Assembly (NCBI GenBank): GCA_002633025.1
Contig: NMRB01001463.1
Location: 116,754 to 180,753 of the forward strand
Source: Notospermus geniculatus
Taxonomy: Eukaryota > Nemertea > Pilidiophora > Heteronemertea > Lineidae
Reading direction: 5' to 3'
DNA: 64,000 bases
Shown: positions 10,519 to 21,742 of the stretch, one piece after another
Layout: the number at the start of each line of letters is the position of its first letter
Position numbering within the stretch: position 1 is the stretch's first letter
Translations under genes and position numbers: made by a program
The notes under the pieces: model-generated
What the model saw: the letters and a program-made list of their open reading frames with translations, nothing else
Database searches by the model: none
Told to the model about the DNA's origin: nothing

Positions 10519-10822
10519 AGATAGATAGTAGTAGGTTGCCGTGTTGATCTTATTGTAGAAATACGTAGAAAATGAGTGCAACACCTTGTTGTAGATCAAC
10601 TGTTTATTGGTCCGAGGACCCGATGCAAGCTTTCGACACTTACTGTGTCTTCATCAGGTATGAAAACTTATGGAGAGGGCAAGCTACTCTGTATATAGCT
10701 TGCCCTCTCCATAAGTTTTCATACCTGATGAAGACACAGTAAGTGTCGAAAGCTTGTATCGGGTCCTCGGACCAATAAACAGTTGATCTACAACAAGGTG
10801 TTGCACTCATTTTCTACGTATT
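10519..10822. mobile_element. Palindromic element with 13-bp flanking direct repeats (Penelope-like remnant?)
   Basis: Nearly perfect arms meet at about 10691 and extend to 10559 and 10823. TATAAAAGGACTT is present on both sides (10506-10518 and 10823-10835) as a target duplication. Each arm contains CTGATGA-A-GACAC-AGTAA-GTGTC-GAAA, the order of a hammerhead ribozyme core with a 5-bp stem II. Inverted pseudo-LTR structures with hammerhead motifs are known from Penelope-like elements; this assignment is inference. Confidence 0.6.
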
Positions 10823-11418
10823 TATAAAAGGACTTGGTAGAGATTGTCCACTGCAGTTTAGACTGTCACAGGGAAAGGGAACTCTCAACACATCCATTAT
10901 GACGTCACTAATTTTTTCAATTTTTTTTGTAAATCAAGTGTGCTATGACCAATAATGAACCTGCAGAACTACGGTACCGCCGTTGGGAGGCGCTCTAGCG
11001 GCATTCTTGGTGGAACTATTTTTCTGCAGTATCCTAGGAATTGCTCTGAAATTCCCATCCTCCCAAAGCAGGGGTTTTTAGCTCGCTACTCTTCATCCGC
11101 TCACACAGTGTATGAAGAGGAGCGAGACCAAAGCCCTGCTATGGGAGGATGGAAATTCCTGACGAGAAGATCATATTTCTCAATGTGCGGATCTCTGTTG
11201 CTTCATCATGAACTAACTTGTAGATGTCATACATTTGTCCAGAGTCATTTTTCAATTTAAATGCAGAAAAATAAAAAAAAATATGTAAAATAGGTGACAT
11301 TGTGATTGTTGGTCTTGCTTCGAAAATGGAATGAGAACCTGCAGAACTGCTGCTACTGGGAGGCATTGTGAGCGTTTGTACCTTTTCTGACGTCTCAGTC
11401 CATGTCAGGATGTTGCAC

Positions 11419-11599
11419 AGGAGCGGATCCAGAATCATGGGAAAGAGAAAGAGGGGGCACAGCCCGCCCACATCGTGGAAAACCTCGGTCAAATTTTAAC
11501 ATCTTCTTTTCAAAAGTTCGAAATAACCGGTCAATTTTAAAGATTTTCCACAAAATAGAGGGGCACGGGCCGGGTGTGCTCCCCCCCTGGATCTGTGCC
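11419..11599 (+). mobile_element. hAT-like MITE with 8-bp target duplication
   Basis: Flanked by exact TGTTGCAC (11411-11418 and 11600-11607). Ends AGGAGCGGATCCAG and CTGGATCTGTGCC are inverted. An 8-bp duplication is the hAT signature. Confidence 0.75.
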
Positions 11600-13205
11600 T
11601 GTTGCACTCTGTCAAAGATGATTTGAGGTGACATTATTGCTCTGTTTTGTACATCTTTTGTTGCACCGCTCACATCCCTGATGAGTCGAGCCCCGTTCTA
11701 CGTAGTAACCTTGGAGAAAAAGGTGGGTGTAAAAGGAATGGTAGTCCTTGTAATGCAAGTCTTGAGTTACAAAAATCTTCAATTGCCAAGTTCATTCAAA
11801 TGGGTCATGGTTTCCTTCGCCATGTAGGCCCCTAGGCCTATGTATCTTTAATCCCTTGTCCGGCAATGCAACAGGACTAAGATTCCTGGTGGACTCTGAT
11901 CCCCCTGGCGGCGGTATTTGGAACCAATCCAACTTTTGATGATGTTGCAAAATCTGTGTACCTATCGACGATCTTATAAAAGTGGTGTCGCTATTGCGGA
12001 TGTTATAAAAGTGGTGCTGACGCCGATTTGGTCCGTTCAGAAAATGATTCGGTGACAATAAATAATGACAAATTCTCCGCCTCTCGGAATCAGACTCCTG
12101 CAGAGATGTTGTTCATCTCCATGCAGCAGAAATGTGACGTAAGTACAAAAGCTACACATGTTAATTTAGTGGCCACATTCTCCACAAATGATGATGACTC
12201 TTGACTGACAATGCATGAATGACAATCTCATGATTCTGTGTGTGTGTCACTTCATGACTTCATTGCCATTGCCATTGGCATTGTGCTGTGTGTGTGCACT
12301 GTGTGTGTGTAGTCAAGTGATTGATGTTACACTACCATGACTACAGCATAGGCCTAGGCCTATTCTCAGTCAGGCCTAGGCTGGGAAGTGGTAAACCATG
12401 GGCTAAAGTTTAGAATCCCCGATCGGAACTAACGTCAGTCCATGGCGCAATGGAAATCCTATCATGCCTAGGCCTATGCTATTGTCATGATTGTGGGGTT
12501 GTTCGTCAGTTGACGACTTTTTTTTGGCACTGATCCTGATCGGGGATTCTAAATTTAAGGGGACTAGGCTAACTCGTTCCGTTTTCGTTGGAGACAGACA
12601 TTCTTTCCTTCCACACCGGCACTGGTAGTTCATTTAGCTAGCTAGGTTAGTTATGGTAACCATATCGACCAGGCATAGCTTCTTTTATGATATGACATTG
12701 ACGGCTATTGCCTGGTACGTTATGGTTAACCCATATGCTGCCTGTGGTGCATAGTGTATTGGCATGTACTGAACAAAATGACCAATTATTCCCAAACCTT
12801 ACTAATTTAAGAATAACAAAATGCCGTGAATCCTTTCATCTATCCTTAAATTTCATAGTGGTATTCCAAAAGACTGAAAAATTGGCACAAATTAGGAAAA
12901 AACTTTGATACAAAACTCCGTCGAAATGTGACCAACTCATGTAAACAAGTCGCGAACACGTAGCTGTCACAAGACCCGAGGTCACGTGACTGGGCGTAGT
13001 CCTGAGACTGAATGAGAACGAGACTAACGTCAACTGCCATGACTGCGCAACTGCATTGCGCGAGACTCTCATCATGGCGTGTGGCGGCCTGTGCATTTAG
13101 TTTCGAGGAGTGGATTTCAAAGTCGAATTGGGAAGTANGTGAAGTTCCGGCCCAATCGGACATCCAATATGGTCGCCAGGTGGCATAAACCCAAAAATCA
13201 TCCAA

Positions 13206-13320
13206 GTCCTACACGGGAATGACTTGACCCAGATTGCTCATAACTGATATGTACCTCCCTCTGTCATTAGACTATTTTGTCCAACCCGGTGAGCACATGG
13301 TCCATGGACCATTTCATTTC
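13206..13320 (+). repeat. Dispersed repeat shared with 19699-19795
   Basis: A stretch of about 75 bp beginning GGGAATGACTTGACCCAGAT is almost identical at both places (through CCCTCTGTCATTAGACTATT). It lies close to a family 2 SINE both times and may be a tail of a longer element. Confidence 0.6.
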
Positions 13321-13695
13321 ATGGAGTCGTCCCAGTAAGTAACCTGAATCTAATCTTGCAGATTGGTTATGTAAAGTCATTTTGTCCTTCAGGTACTTGT
13401 TCTTGCGGTGTAAAAAGATAACTCCAGGTCATGATGTTCCCATTTGCCTGTCTTGTGACCTGGTAAACTTTGATAAGATCAAACATCATGTCCAGTTTTA
13501 TCTGTTCTCAGCCCTTGATGTCTTCAACCTGGCATGACTATGTTTTTTCCTGAAATTCATGTTGGGTAGAATGGAACTGACACTGACAGGTTTTTTTTTC
13601 TCAAAATATTGAAATGATGTCATTGAATACGTGCCCTGTTGAAGTTTAAAGTTTGGGTTTCTATTCTGATATGAACAACAGTAGAGGTTCTCATC

Positions 13696-13926
13696 CGACT
13701 TCACACTTTACACTTCAACCTCGGTCTATCCTGAATTTCAGTAGAACTCAGATGAGCTGCTCATTCAGCACTACAATCTGAGCATTTCCGACCGGTACCC
13801 ATTTATACACCTGGGTGGAGAGGCCAGTGAGGCAAAGAGACTTGCCCAAACTCTCATGCCACCGTGGGATTCGAACCCAGGACCCTCTGACCGCTAAGCG
13901 GAGACCCGAACCACTACACTGCAGTT
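13696..13926 (-). mobile_element. tRNA-derived SINE, family 2
   Basis: Read on the minus strand it has a tRNA-like head with A-box-like GTGTAGTGGTT and B-box GGTTCGAATCC. The body contains TAAATGGGTACCGGTC and GCTGAATGAGCAGCTCATC. The plus-strand relative at 19256-19500 shares head and body. Confidence 0.75.
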
Positions 13927-14094
13927 GGACGGACGGATTGAGCTAACACAGCAAAATGAAAATCATTTCTATACACCTGCCAGCTTTTCAAACTTAACTG
14001 ACCCTGTCATTAACTGCCTGCTGTTCATCTGGCATTGTCTGGTTTTGTTAACAGCTGTCATCATTGTATTATATTGTATTTCAACATTCACATG

Positions 14095-14440
14095 ACTGAA
14101 GTGGAGTGGAACCTCTGTAAGAGCACTTTTGGGACTGACAAATACTGTCCTTAACTGAGAGGTGTCCTGATTACTGAGGTCAAAATGTTGGAAAAGTAAA
14201 GTTGTCCCAGTATAGAGGTGTCCTGCCAGAGATGTCTGCTAAGGGAAGCTCCACTGTAGACAGAAATGTGACCCGATCCAGCAAAAGTAGGTGCAAGCCA
14301 CAACTGACGATGAAACGGCCTTACAACACAATAGCTGAAATGTATGTCTCTGCAGGTTGACAATACAATGTACATAGTTGAGTAAACTGATGACCAGTGA
14401 TGATCACCTGGGACTTGCACCTACTTTTGCTTCAGGTCAT
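14095..14440. mobile_element. Two adjacent small DNA elements (AGTGGAACCTC type and TGTGACCC type)
   Basis: About 14100-14258 starts GTGGAACCTCTGTAAGAG and ends AAGCTCCACTGTAGAC, a Tc1/mariner-like arrangement also seen near 21418 and 47730-47812. At 14267-14440 the ends TGTGACCCGATCCAGCAAAA and TTTTGCTTCAGGTCAT are inverted. A relative with AGCAAAAGTAGGCACA lies at 22670-22862. Confidence 0.6.
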
Positions 14441-14636
14441 AAATGGGTACTCAGTAAATTAAAAACTTTAAAAGCTTGAGTGTACTGTTTTACAGGCTTC
14501 AGATTGCAAATGAATTGTTCCTGATTATTCATGGTCCAAACCGCTTGGCCTACACGTCAAGTTCAGGAATTTCCTGTAATAAAGCACACATAATATGTGA
14601 TTAATTACCGGTATATTGTTTTTCTTTCATTTTCAG

Positions 14637-17600
14637 AGTGTCTTACATAAAAACTGTTCCTTTTTGATCCGCCCACCTGAATATGTCAACGCTAGTGATA
14701 ACTGGTGCAGTTGGCCACCATTTGGTAAGTGGGCTGTGATCAACCAAGTAAAATCAGGGTTGTTGGGGTGGTGCCGTGCAACATCCGTGCCTGCAGGTTG
14801 TGGGTCCGATCCCCAGTCATGCCTCTGTACGTATACTGGTTTTATCCTTGCATAATCGACATGATCGAGCTCTTTTTCTTCCTCAGAAAATTCAAACTAT
14901 GAAGAGCTCCTCGGTAGCCTTGACCTTGCCTACCTCTTCTCGTACGCGGTGGCCATGTTCCTCAGCGGACACATCGCTGAGCGGATGAACCTGCGAACGT
15001 TCCTGACCCTGGGGATGTTTGGGAGTGGCATCCTGACAGCGGCGTTTGGTTTTGGGTATTACTGGAAGATACACTCATTGGTGTATTATGTTGGGGTACA
15101 GGTAAGTGTTGGAAAACTTCAGAGCAATTACTGTTTGGACTTATCTTTTTGTATTGAATAAGTTTTTGTCACACATTGACAAAACTCATGGATGGTAGAC
15201 TCGTTGACAACTGATAGACAGACAGTGGCATAGTGGTTGGGTGTTGGACTCATGATAAAGAAGCCTAGCCTTTGGGGTCAATTCCCAGTTTAGTTGCCAC
15301 TGGCACTGCTGTCTCACCTGGTCTGAGGGGATCAAGTGATGTGCTGAATGATCAGTTTCTTGGGTTCCTCTGGAAGGTTTCTGAGAGTGGCTGGGTTGTA
15401 GATTTTTGTCAAGGACTAGCATAAGGCTACATCCTATAGAACTATCCCATTGCCACCTCTGCATGCTAAATGTAGTTTGAAATCAGATGATATCTTCATT
15501 TATATTCTTGACAGAAAGCTGGCAGTACATGATGTCTCAAAAAACATTTACTTGTTTCAGATTGTTGGTGGGTTTTTCCAGGCCTCTGGTTGGCCTGGTG
15601 TTGTTGCCTGTGTGGGGAACTGGTTCGGGAAAGGAAAGTGAGTAAAGAAACTTGTTTTAGTCGCTGTAAAACAAGATTTGATCCCAAAATACGGCATTTT
15701 TCGCTCTAAGGCCACGGTTATTATATTCTTTGGTTTACGGGCACAAAGATTTTGAGCCCAGGTACGGAGGACGGAATAAAAATAAAAAAAAACTTTGGTT
15801 CAGTTCAGTTTTTTCATTTTCACCTTTTGAATGACAAGTAAGACAACTCGGAGAAAATAAAAAACCAAAAAATTCTTGACAAATGCCTCTTTTCTGCTTC
15901 TTTCCGTCCTCGCTGCCAGGAAATAGGCGTACGTCAGTTGGTTTTATTTATTTTAGCAGTCGTGACAGCTGAAATCAAGGTCGGCGGGAATAAAAACAAC
16001 TCCATTTATTTGTTTTTTTCTTAGAAGACTTCATTTGAAGTTTGGAGGCAATAAAAGAAACTGATTTTCCCAATTTTATTTTTTTCGGAATGGCATTTTG
16101 CCACGTCGGCGGGCCCGTAAACCAAAGAATAAAAAAAGTGTGGCCTAAAAGACAATATTTGGTGATGAATTACTGTACAGTTGGAGAAAACTGGAATAGT
16201 CAGAGAAATCTGTGCTGATGCTGTCAAAGTGAGGCTGGCTTGTTATCACGTGAACAATGAATTCAAATTGGAATTGAACCTGTACCTCCAGAGGTGACTG
16301 GCAAGACCTTTTACACTGCACCACTCTGACACCCATCTTTTCTTTTCCTTTTCCATTCATTTCTAATAAAACGTTCTCTCTTTCAGACGAGGGTTCATCA
16401 TGGGAGTCTGGAACTCCCATACATCCGTCGGTAACATCCTCGGCTCAGTCATCCCCGGTTTTTTCGTTGACAACGCGTGGGGATTGTCATTCATTGTCCC
16501 GGGGATAATCATTTTCACCATGGGGATAATTGTCTTCTTATTTCTGGTCCCAAATCCTGGAGATGTTGGCTGTGATGACCCTGACCAGGTCGGCGATCAG
16601 GGACGACATACGTCAAAACAAAAGACATGGGATGGAAGGGTGACTGGAGATAATAGTACAATAAATTCAGTAAGTTGTGGCTTCGGCCCCTTTCCCTAAC
16701 GGATTGTATGGACGTCCAGTTTCTTTCACGAACTCACTCAGGTGGACAATGCTTTGTGAATAAGGTCCCTGATCGGCCCCGTCGTGATCTCTCACCAATG
16801 TGTACCCTACAAGGAGGATTGGACAATTGATCACGTGACCAGCGCCACTGACCATATTATAGATTGCGCAACATGGCGGACGGTTCAGTTGAGCGGCTAC
16901 CCATGTAATGTTTTTCATTGCCCCCCGTTTGCCAATGCCCCCCAACAAAAGATTGACGGAATAAGCCGCGACGTGACAATGGGGGAGGCACTGATCAACA
17001 TGTCTTTCTGTATTTGAGTGTCCGCCGAACAATAAAGCGGACATTGGCATACGGGGGGCATTCTCATACATTACACCCAGACTAAGAGTAAATTTGCTGC
17101 ATTGTAAGAGGAGGTACCTACCCCTCGGACTATAAGGCGCGGCTTTTTTTCATGAAGAAGGGTCTAAAATTGGGGGTGCGCCTTATAGGGTGGTGCGCCT
17201 TATCTGCAGATAGAGTCCGAAAATTTGATCAGAAGTGTCACAACAAGCTAATTAGCTTGTCAGAACAAGCTAATTAATCATACAACCAGGTCAGTTTGAT
17301 GCATAACATTGCTGTGGTTCACCTGATGACTGCGTCTTATAGGGAGGTGCGTCTTATGTATGGATTTCATCAAGGGTTTAGGGTGAAATTAGGGGGTGCG
17401 CCTTATAGTCAGGTGCGCCCTATAGTCGCGAAAATACGGTACATCCTTTGATCCTGCTGTCAGAACAACTGTGTTTGTATTTTATTTCAGAGTGAGCACG
17501 AGTCATTGTTACAGGATGAGGAAGGCGCTGAGGGACATGACATTCATCCTAAAGATGCCAAGGCCATCTCATTTTTTGGTGCTCTTACCATTCCTGTGAG

Positions 17601-20600
17601 TAGAAATGGAGCTTCCTCTTCACCCTGAACCTGTTTCTATTCTTATTATTCAAGATTATGATATTTTTTCACCGTGCCTGGTCCGCGATACAAGGAGCAA
17701 GTTGGTTGTCTTGGCAGCTCAACTAAGAAAACTACGGGCAGCCATTTGTGCTGTTGTCTCGGCGAAAATCATAAGGAGACCAATACCGGTAATAGTGAAC
17801 TGCGCATTGAGAGCCAACTTACACGATAAAACTTGCAGTGCCTTTAGGCCATGTATCCATAGGCTATGTATCCATAGGCTGTTCCCTTGTGGCATGTTTC
17901 CTTGTTCCCTGTTCGCTTGTGACGCATCGCAGAGAGAATGAACCATTGATTTCCTTACTGGTCGTTCCCATAGGGCACAAGGCCAGGTCTCATTGTCCTA
18001 ACGGCTCGGGTCCACCGAACAAGGGAACATGCCACAAGGAAACAGACTATGGATACACAGCCTTACTGGCCATTCCCATAGGGCACAAGGCCAGGCCTCG
18101 TTGTCCTAATGGCTCGGGTCCATGGAACAAGGGAACACCTATGGATAACAGTTACTTGGTCCTAGTGTTTCATCTTTCACTTTTGACAGTATGATCAACA
18201 CAAAATCTGTATTTCTTGATTTTTCTATTTTCTTGTTTTCCAGGGTGTAATCGAGTTCTCCCTTTGTCTCTTCTTCGCTAAACTCGTCAGTTACACGTTC
18301 CTGTTCTGGCTGCCAAAATACGTCTCACACTCCAACCCGAATTATGATCCAGAGAAGGCGGCCGATTTGTCAGCGTTGTTTGACGTGGGGGGAATCCTCG
18401 GAGGGATCATCGCCGGCGTCATATCAGACTATACCGGCGCTCGTGCTGCCACCTGTCTCGTCATGTTGGTCATAGCTGCTCCTATGGTAAGTGAAATGAG
18501 ATGTCTAAAAATTGAAGAGAGGAAGAAAAATTTGGGCTCTTAGTTTGGCAATATGAAATATCTGATTGAAGAAAAATTCTATTTGGTTGTCAAAAGTAAC
18601 AATTTTCTCAATTGGCAGGCCCGGATCCGGGGGGGGGGGGNGGTAGTGAGAATATAACATTGTACATAGGTAAGCATTGTGATTCCCTCTTCTTGTCATC
18701 TTGGATGCTGGATGAGACAGTTTTGAAAGTGGAACTTGAACCATGACCTCCTGCAGAGGTGGAGGGGAGTCTTGATACCCAAGTGGTTATCACGTCTGCT
18801 CAGCAAGTGGCAGATCCTGGCTTTTCGAATCCAGCCCGGGCCGTATGGGATTTCATTCCTGGCTCTTCACGTTTGTCGCATGGGACAGTAAGCTGTGGTG
18901 CCTTGTGCCTTTGCAAGGGCAAGTAAAAGACCCCATCAAAGTGAGGAACATGAGCAGCTCGAGATGGCCTCTTCCGTACTTACCAGGGCCAATAATGCTG
19001 TGGCTTCAGCCCTGATGGAAAATACAAATACAAATAGCCCCTACAGAGCACCAAACCTGATGATTATCTGTTCATCCTTCAGTTCTACTGCTGCTGACTG
19101 GTGCTGTAGTCAATGGTCCATACGCATTGATAACGACGGCTGTCTCTGCTGATCTCGGCACCCATCAATCTCTCCACGGTAACGCCAAGGCCCTGGCGAC
19201 GGTCACTGCCATCATTGATGGAACAGGTTCAGTGGGTAAGTTCATTCACTTCATTGAGGTGCCATGGTGGTGTAGTAGGTCTCCGACTAGCAGTCAGAGG
19301 GTCCCGGGTTCGAATCTCACTATGGCGTGAGACTTTGGGTAAGTCTCTTTGCCTCACTGGCCTCTCTCCACCCAGGTGTATAAATGGGTACCGGTCAGAA
19401 ATGCTCAGATTGTAGCGCTGAATGAGCAGCTCATCTGAGTTCTACTGAAAGGTTTCAGGATAGACCGGGGTTAAAGTGTAAAGTCGGGTAACACCTCTAC
19501 CGTTGTTGATATCTGGGCTGGGTTGCACAAAACTCATGTTAGCGCTAACTTGGTGTTAGTGCTAACTTTATGTTAGATGATGTAAAAAGACAATGGATTT
19601 TTACGTCATTTAACATAAAGTTAGCGCTAACACCAAGTTAGCGCCATCGTGAGTTTTGTGCAACCGGGCCCAGACTTTTAACCCGAACTTTAACTTGTCC
19701 TACCTGGGAATGACTTGACCCAGATTGCTCATAACTGATATGTACCTCCCTCTGTCATTAGACTATTATGTCCATGGACCATTTCATACATTTCTTGCAG
19801 TCACCAACTTGTGTTTAAAAATCTGCCTCACGTTTCCAGGTGCTGCCCTAGGCCCCCTTCTTACCGGCTTAATCCTCCCTACCGGCTGGAAAAACGTCTT
19901 CTACATGCTGATTGGCGCTGACGTCTGCGCACTGCTGGTATGTAGCGTCATCATTTTGAGAAAGAATCTAGATATGAAGAAAAAATGTAGCGTGACTTCA
20001 TGGGATGTTGTGAAATATCTCTCCGTTGTTGCCGCTGTTTCTGGTGTTGTGATTTTGATGTTTATTTTATACAACGACTCGGGATATTTCTCGTGATGTT
20101 CTGTTGAATTTTCTTTTGTGAAATTATGTGTCGCTGAAAATGCTTTGAATGTCGCACCAACTGAAATTCATGTTTTATGTTAAGGGCTGCTGATGTTGTT
20201 ATGATTATTGTTCAACTGATGATACATCAAGTCGTCTCCTGGTCAAATATCAACAAATGTGTGGCGGTCTAGGAAAACCCGGTGGATGTCACTGAATGAT
20301 CAACAAGGGCTGTCAGATTGCCTGTGCATTGATCTACTAGGCCTAGCTAATGTTTACCTGTAATACGTAGTAAATGTCAGCTATTGAAATGTGCGGGTTC
20401 ACCAAGGCCGTTAACACTTTCCTCAAATGCGACATCCGCCAGGTTTCCTAGACCACCACACAAATGTTTACATGCGAACAGCTGAACTTACAAGTATCTG
20501 TAGCTGCTGTTACACTTATCCCAAACCACTGTTTTTGAGACCCATGATTCACCACGAACAAAAAACCTGGCCAAGTCATGGGAAGTGGATTCACTTCTTA

Positions 20601-21742
20601 ATTTGATATATCTGGTGTTCTGTATCCAGAACCCAGAGTGACAGGAGCGCTATCGTGAGCATTACACCCCTGTACGATTGTTGAAATCCAGCGCCACCTG
20701 TCAGGGTGCTTAGAACTACATGTACAAAATACTTGTGCTATTGTGGTAAGATTACTTAAAATCTGGCGTTTGACCCAAGCATAGCCCAAGGGAGGTCAGC
20801 AGGGCTGTAGTTCCTGGGATTGTTTTCCAGATTTCAGATTTCAATATGATTTACAGGTGTAACTGCAAAATCTTGTATTGGCACAGAGATTTATGTTGTT
20901 TGACTGTTTTTTGTTGCGCTCAGTACTTCATGAGTTCAGGATAAGACGTGTCTTATCTCTGGAGCTGTTTTGTGAAGTCATTTTGTGTTGTAAGCTTCTA
21001 GTCTGTAGAGGAATCCCACTGACGTCATCAAATCATGTGACTGGCCGTCAAAATGACACAAACTGGCGTCAGTAGGGTGCTACACGTGGATTGACATTAC
21101 GCCTGACTTGACGAGACAGCACACGAAATAATGTCATCGTGATGTTCCTTTAGGAAACACGTGGTCAGTTTGACGGCCAACGTGGCCTTTATGACGTCAG
21201 GTGGGAAACATCTATTGCATTTCTTGAGAAAAGTGAGTTTTTCTGTGTCTATTTTTGCAAAAGAACCAGGTAAACAATGAAATACTTAAAGGGTACAGAG
21301 TGACTGTAGCCAGTCGGTATGGTACAATAATTCACTGAAAGGAATTGAAAACTCAATCTAGTCTTAATTTGAATACATTTACAAAGTGTCTTATGTCTCT
21401 ATTCTAACCCGAATCAGTGTGGAACCTCTCTTAGCTGGGCTGATACCTCTCTTAGACTGGTCCCCTGCCCTCGAAGTACGCGAAGGTGTTTCTGTTGGCG
21501 TGTTTCCACTGTACTTCAAATACCTAACTCGAATCATTGTGTAACTGATATCTGAAATTCTGATTAAAGTGATATTTTCCTACAAACCTGACTCTTCTTT
21601 TTCTCTTTTTTTCCTCTAGTTGCTTATACGGTTGGTGGTCAAGGAGATCAAGTCTTCCCCTTGTTGTAGGACTGAATGGTTGGACGATGAACCACAACCG
21701 GTCCCAGAACGTGCTCCTGCGGCCACAGAAATTCCATCATGA
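14637..21742 (+). CDS. SLC37A2: SLC37-family sugar-phosphate/phosphate exchanger (SLC37A2-like), N-terminus missing
   Basis: Major-facilitator antiporter of the ER membrane exchanging glucose-6-phosphate or related sugar phosphates for phosphate. Exons: 14637-14724, 14887-15101, 15561-15637, 16387-16669, 17491-17595, 18244-18486, 19083-19235, 19840-20096 (or 19840-19937 joined to 21620-21742). Family hallmarks are NYEELLGSLDLAYLFSYAV, VACVGNWFGKGKRGFIMG, VWNSHTSVGNILGS, WGLSFIVPGI, SAVSADLGTH-type ALITTAVSADLGTH, GNAKALATVTAIIDGTGSVG and GLILPTGWKNVFYM. The conserved N-terminal exon (around a YHxSRKP motif) was not found. Between 18486 (phase 0) and 19083 (needs a preceding phase-1 end) an exon is missing; the intron has an N at 18641 and a SINE. 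It is closer to SLC37A2/A1 than to SLC37A4 by these motifs, but paralog choice is uncertain. Confidence 0.88.
15220..15470 (+). mobile_element. tRNA-like SINE fragment, family 3
   Basis: Starts with GTGGCATAGTGGTTGGGTGT (A-box like), continues with GGTCAATTCCCAG (weak B-box) and a body containing GATCAAGTGATGTGCTGAAT. Related body sequences recur at 58966-59110 and 58150-58350. Confidence 0.45.
15710..16145 (-). mobile_element. PIF/Harbinger-like MITE, copy 1
   Basis: Inverted ends GGCCAC..ATTCTTTGGTTTACGGGC and GCCCGTAAACCAAAGAAT..GTGGCC are flanked by TAA on both sides, the 3-bp TWA duplication typical of PIF/Harbinger. The interior is A/T-rich. A full relative in the other orientation lies at 59128-59583. 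Confidence 0.75.
16258..16340 (-). repeat. tRNA-like SINE head (reverse), family 4
   Basis: On the minus strand it reads TGTCAGAGTGGTGCAGTGTA and later GGTTCAATTCC, resembling A and B boxes. Related sequences occur at 51455-51700 (three tandem units) and 53190-53270. Confidence 0.45.
17113..17442 (+). mobile_element. MITE with CGACTATAAGGCGCAC-type termini
   Basis: Left end GTACCTACCCCTCGGACTAT followed by AAGGCGC, right end GCGCCCTATAGTCGCGAAAA followed by TACGGTAC. Internal copies of GTGCGCCTTATAG recur. This terminal motif is widespread in animal genomes. Confidence 0.7.
17830..18145. repeat. Composite tandem and inverted repeat
   Basis: ATCCATAGGCT and GTGGCATGTTTCCTTG occur, then their complements ATGCCACAAGGAAACA and CTATGGATAC. 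A unit of about 110 bp (CCTTACTGG.CTTCCCATAGGGCACAAGGCCAGG) occurs twice. It lies in a SLC37 intron. Confidence 0.7.
18774..19038 (+). mobile_element. tRNA-derived SINE, family 1 (plus orientation)
   Basis: Head AAGTGGTTATCACGTCTGCT, B-box-like TTCGAATCCAG, body containing AAGTAAAAGACCCCATC and GGCCTCTTCCGTACTTACCA, and an AAATAC tail. Reverse-oriented relatives are at 29622-29935, 32043-32328, 32436-32668 and 52613-52855. Confidence 0.8.
19256..19500 (+). mobile_element. tRNA-derived SINE, family 2 (plus orientation)
   Basis: Head GGTGGTGTAGTAGGTCTCCG, B-box GGTTCGAATCT, body TAAATGGGTACCGGTC and GAATGAGCAGCTCATCTGAG. It is the sense counterpart of 13696-13926. Confidence 0.75.
19513..19673. 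mobile_element. Palindromic MITE, family C copy 1
   Basis: Ends CTGGGCTGGGTTGCACAAAA and TTTTGTGCAACCGGGCCCAG, with inner GTTAGCGCTAAC repeats. The relative is at 63518-63675. Confidence 0.8.
19840..20096 (+). CDS. SLC37A2: SLC37 last exon, read-through C-terminus
   Basis: If the donor at 19938 (GTATGT) is not used, translation continues after DVCALL with VCSVIILRKNLDMKKKCSV and a further hydrophobic segment (YLSVVAAVSGVVILMFILY), and stops at 20094-20096. This adds a potential transmembrane helix. Confidence 0.6.
20097..21619 (+). other. SLC37 3' UTR / alternative intron
   Basis: No coding exon is seen apart from the flanking alternative ends. About 20990-21190 has CpG- and TGACGTCA-like sequence, and a partial AGTGGAACCTC-type element lies at about 21418. 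Confidence 0.4.
21620..21742 (+). CDS. SLC37A2: SLC37 alternative last exon
   Basis: After a polypyrimidine tract and TCTAG acceptor, this 41-codon exon joins in phase 0 to the donor at 19938. It gives DVCALL-LLIRLVVKEIK, which matches the conserved vertebrate SLC37 end (LLLCRLVYKEI type), and continues with a Pro-rich cytosolic tail ending ATEIPS-stop. Confidence 0.7.
   Translation: MLIRLVVKEIKSSPCCRTEWLDDEPQPVPERAPAATEIPS

Larger units (their letters stand above)
9017..14636 (+). other. Intergenic/5' region between HYOU1 and SLC37, rich in mobile elements
   Basis: No supported coding exon. It holds a hAT-like MITE (about 9650-9905), a 53-bp tandem triplet (10178-10310), a 265-bp palindrome (10559-10823), a short hAT MITE (11419-11599), TG-rich simple sequence (about 12240-12310), a SINE (13696-13926) and two small elements (14095-14440). 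The first SLC37 exons should lie here, but I could not find them; the N at 13138 may hide one. Confidence 0.5.

Noticed and set aside
18895-19152. 85-codon plus-strand frame
   Set aside because: It is composed of the family 1 SINE joined to a SLC37 exon read in the wrong frame.
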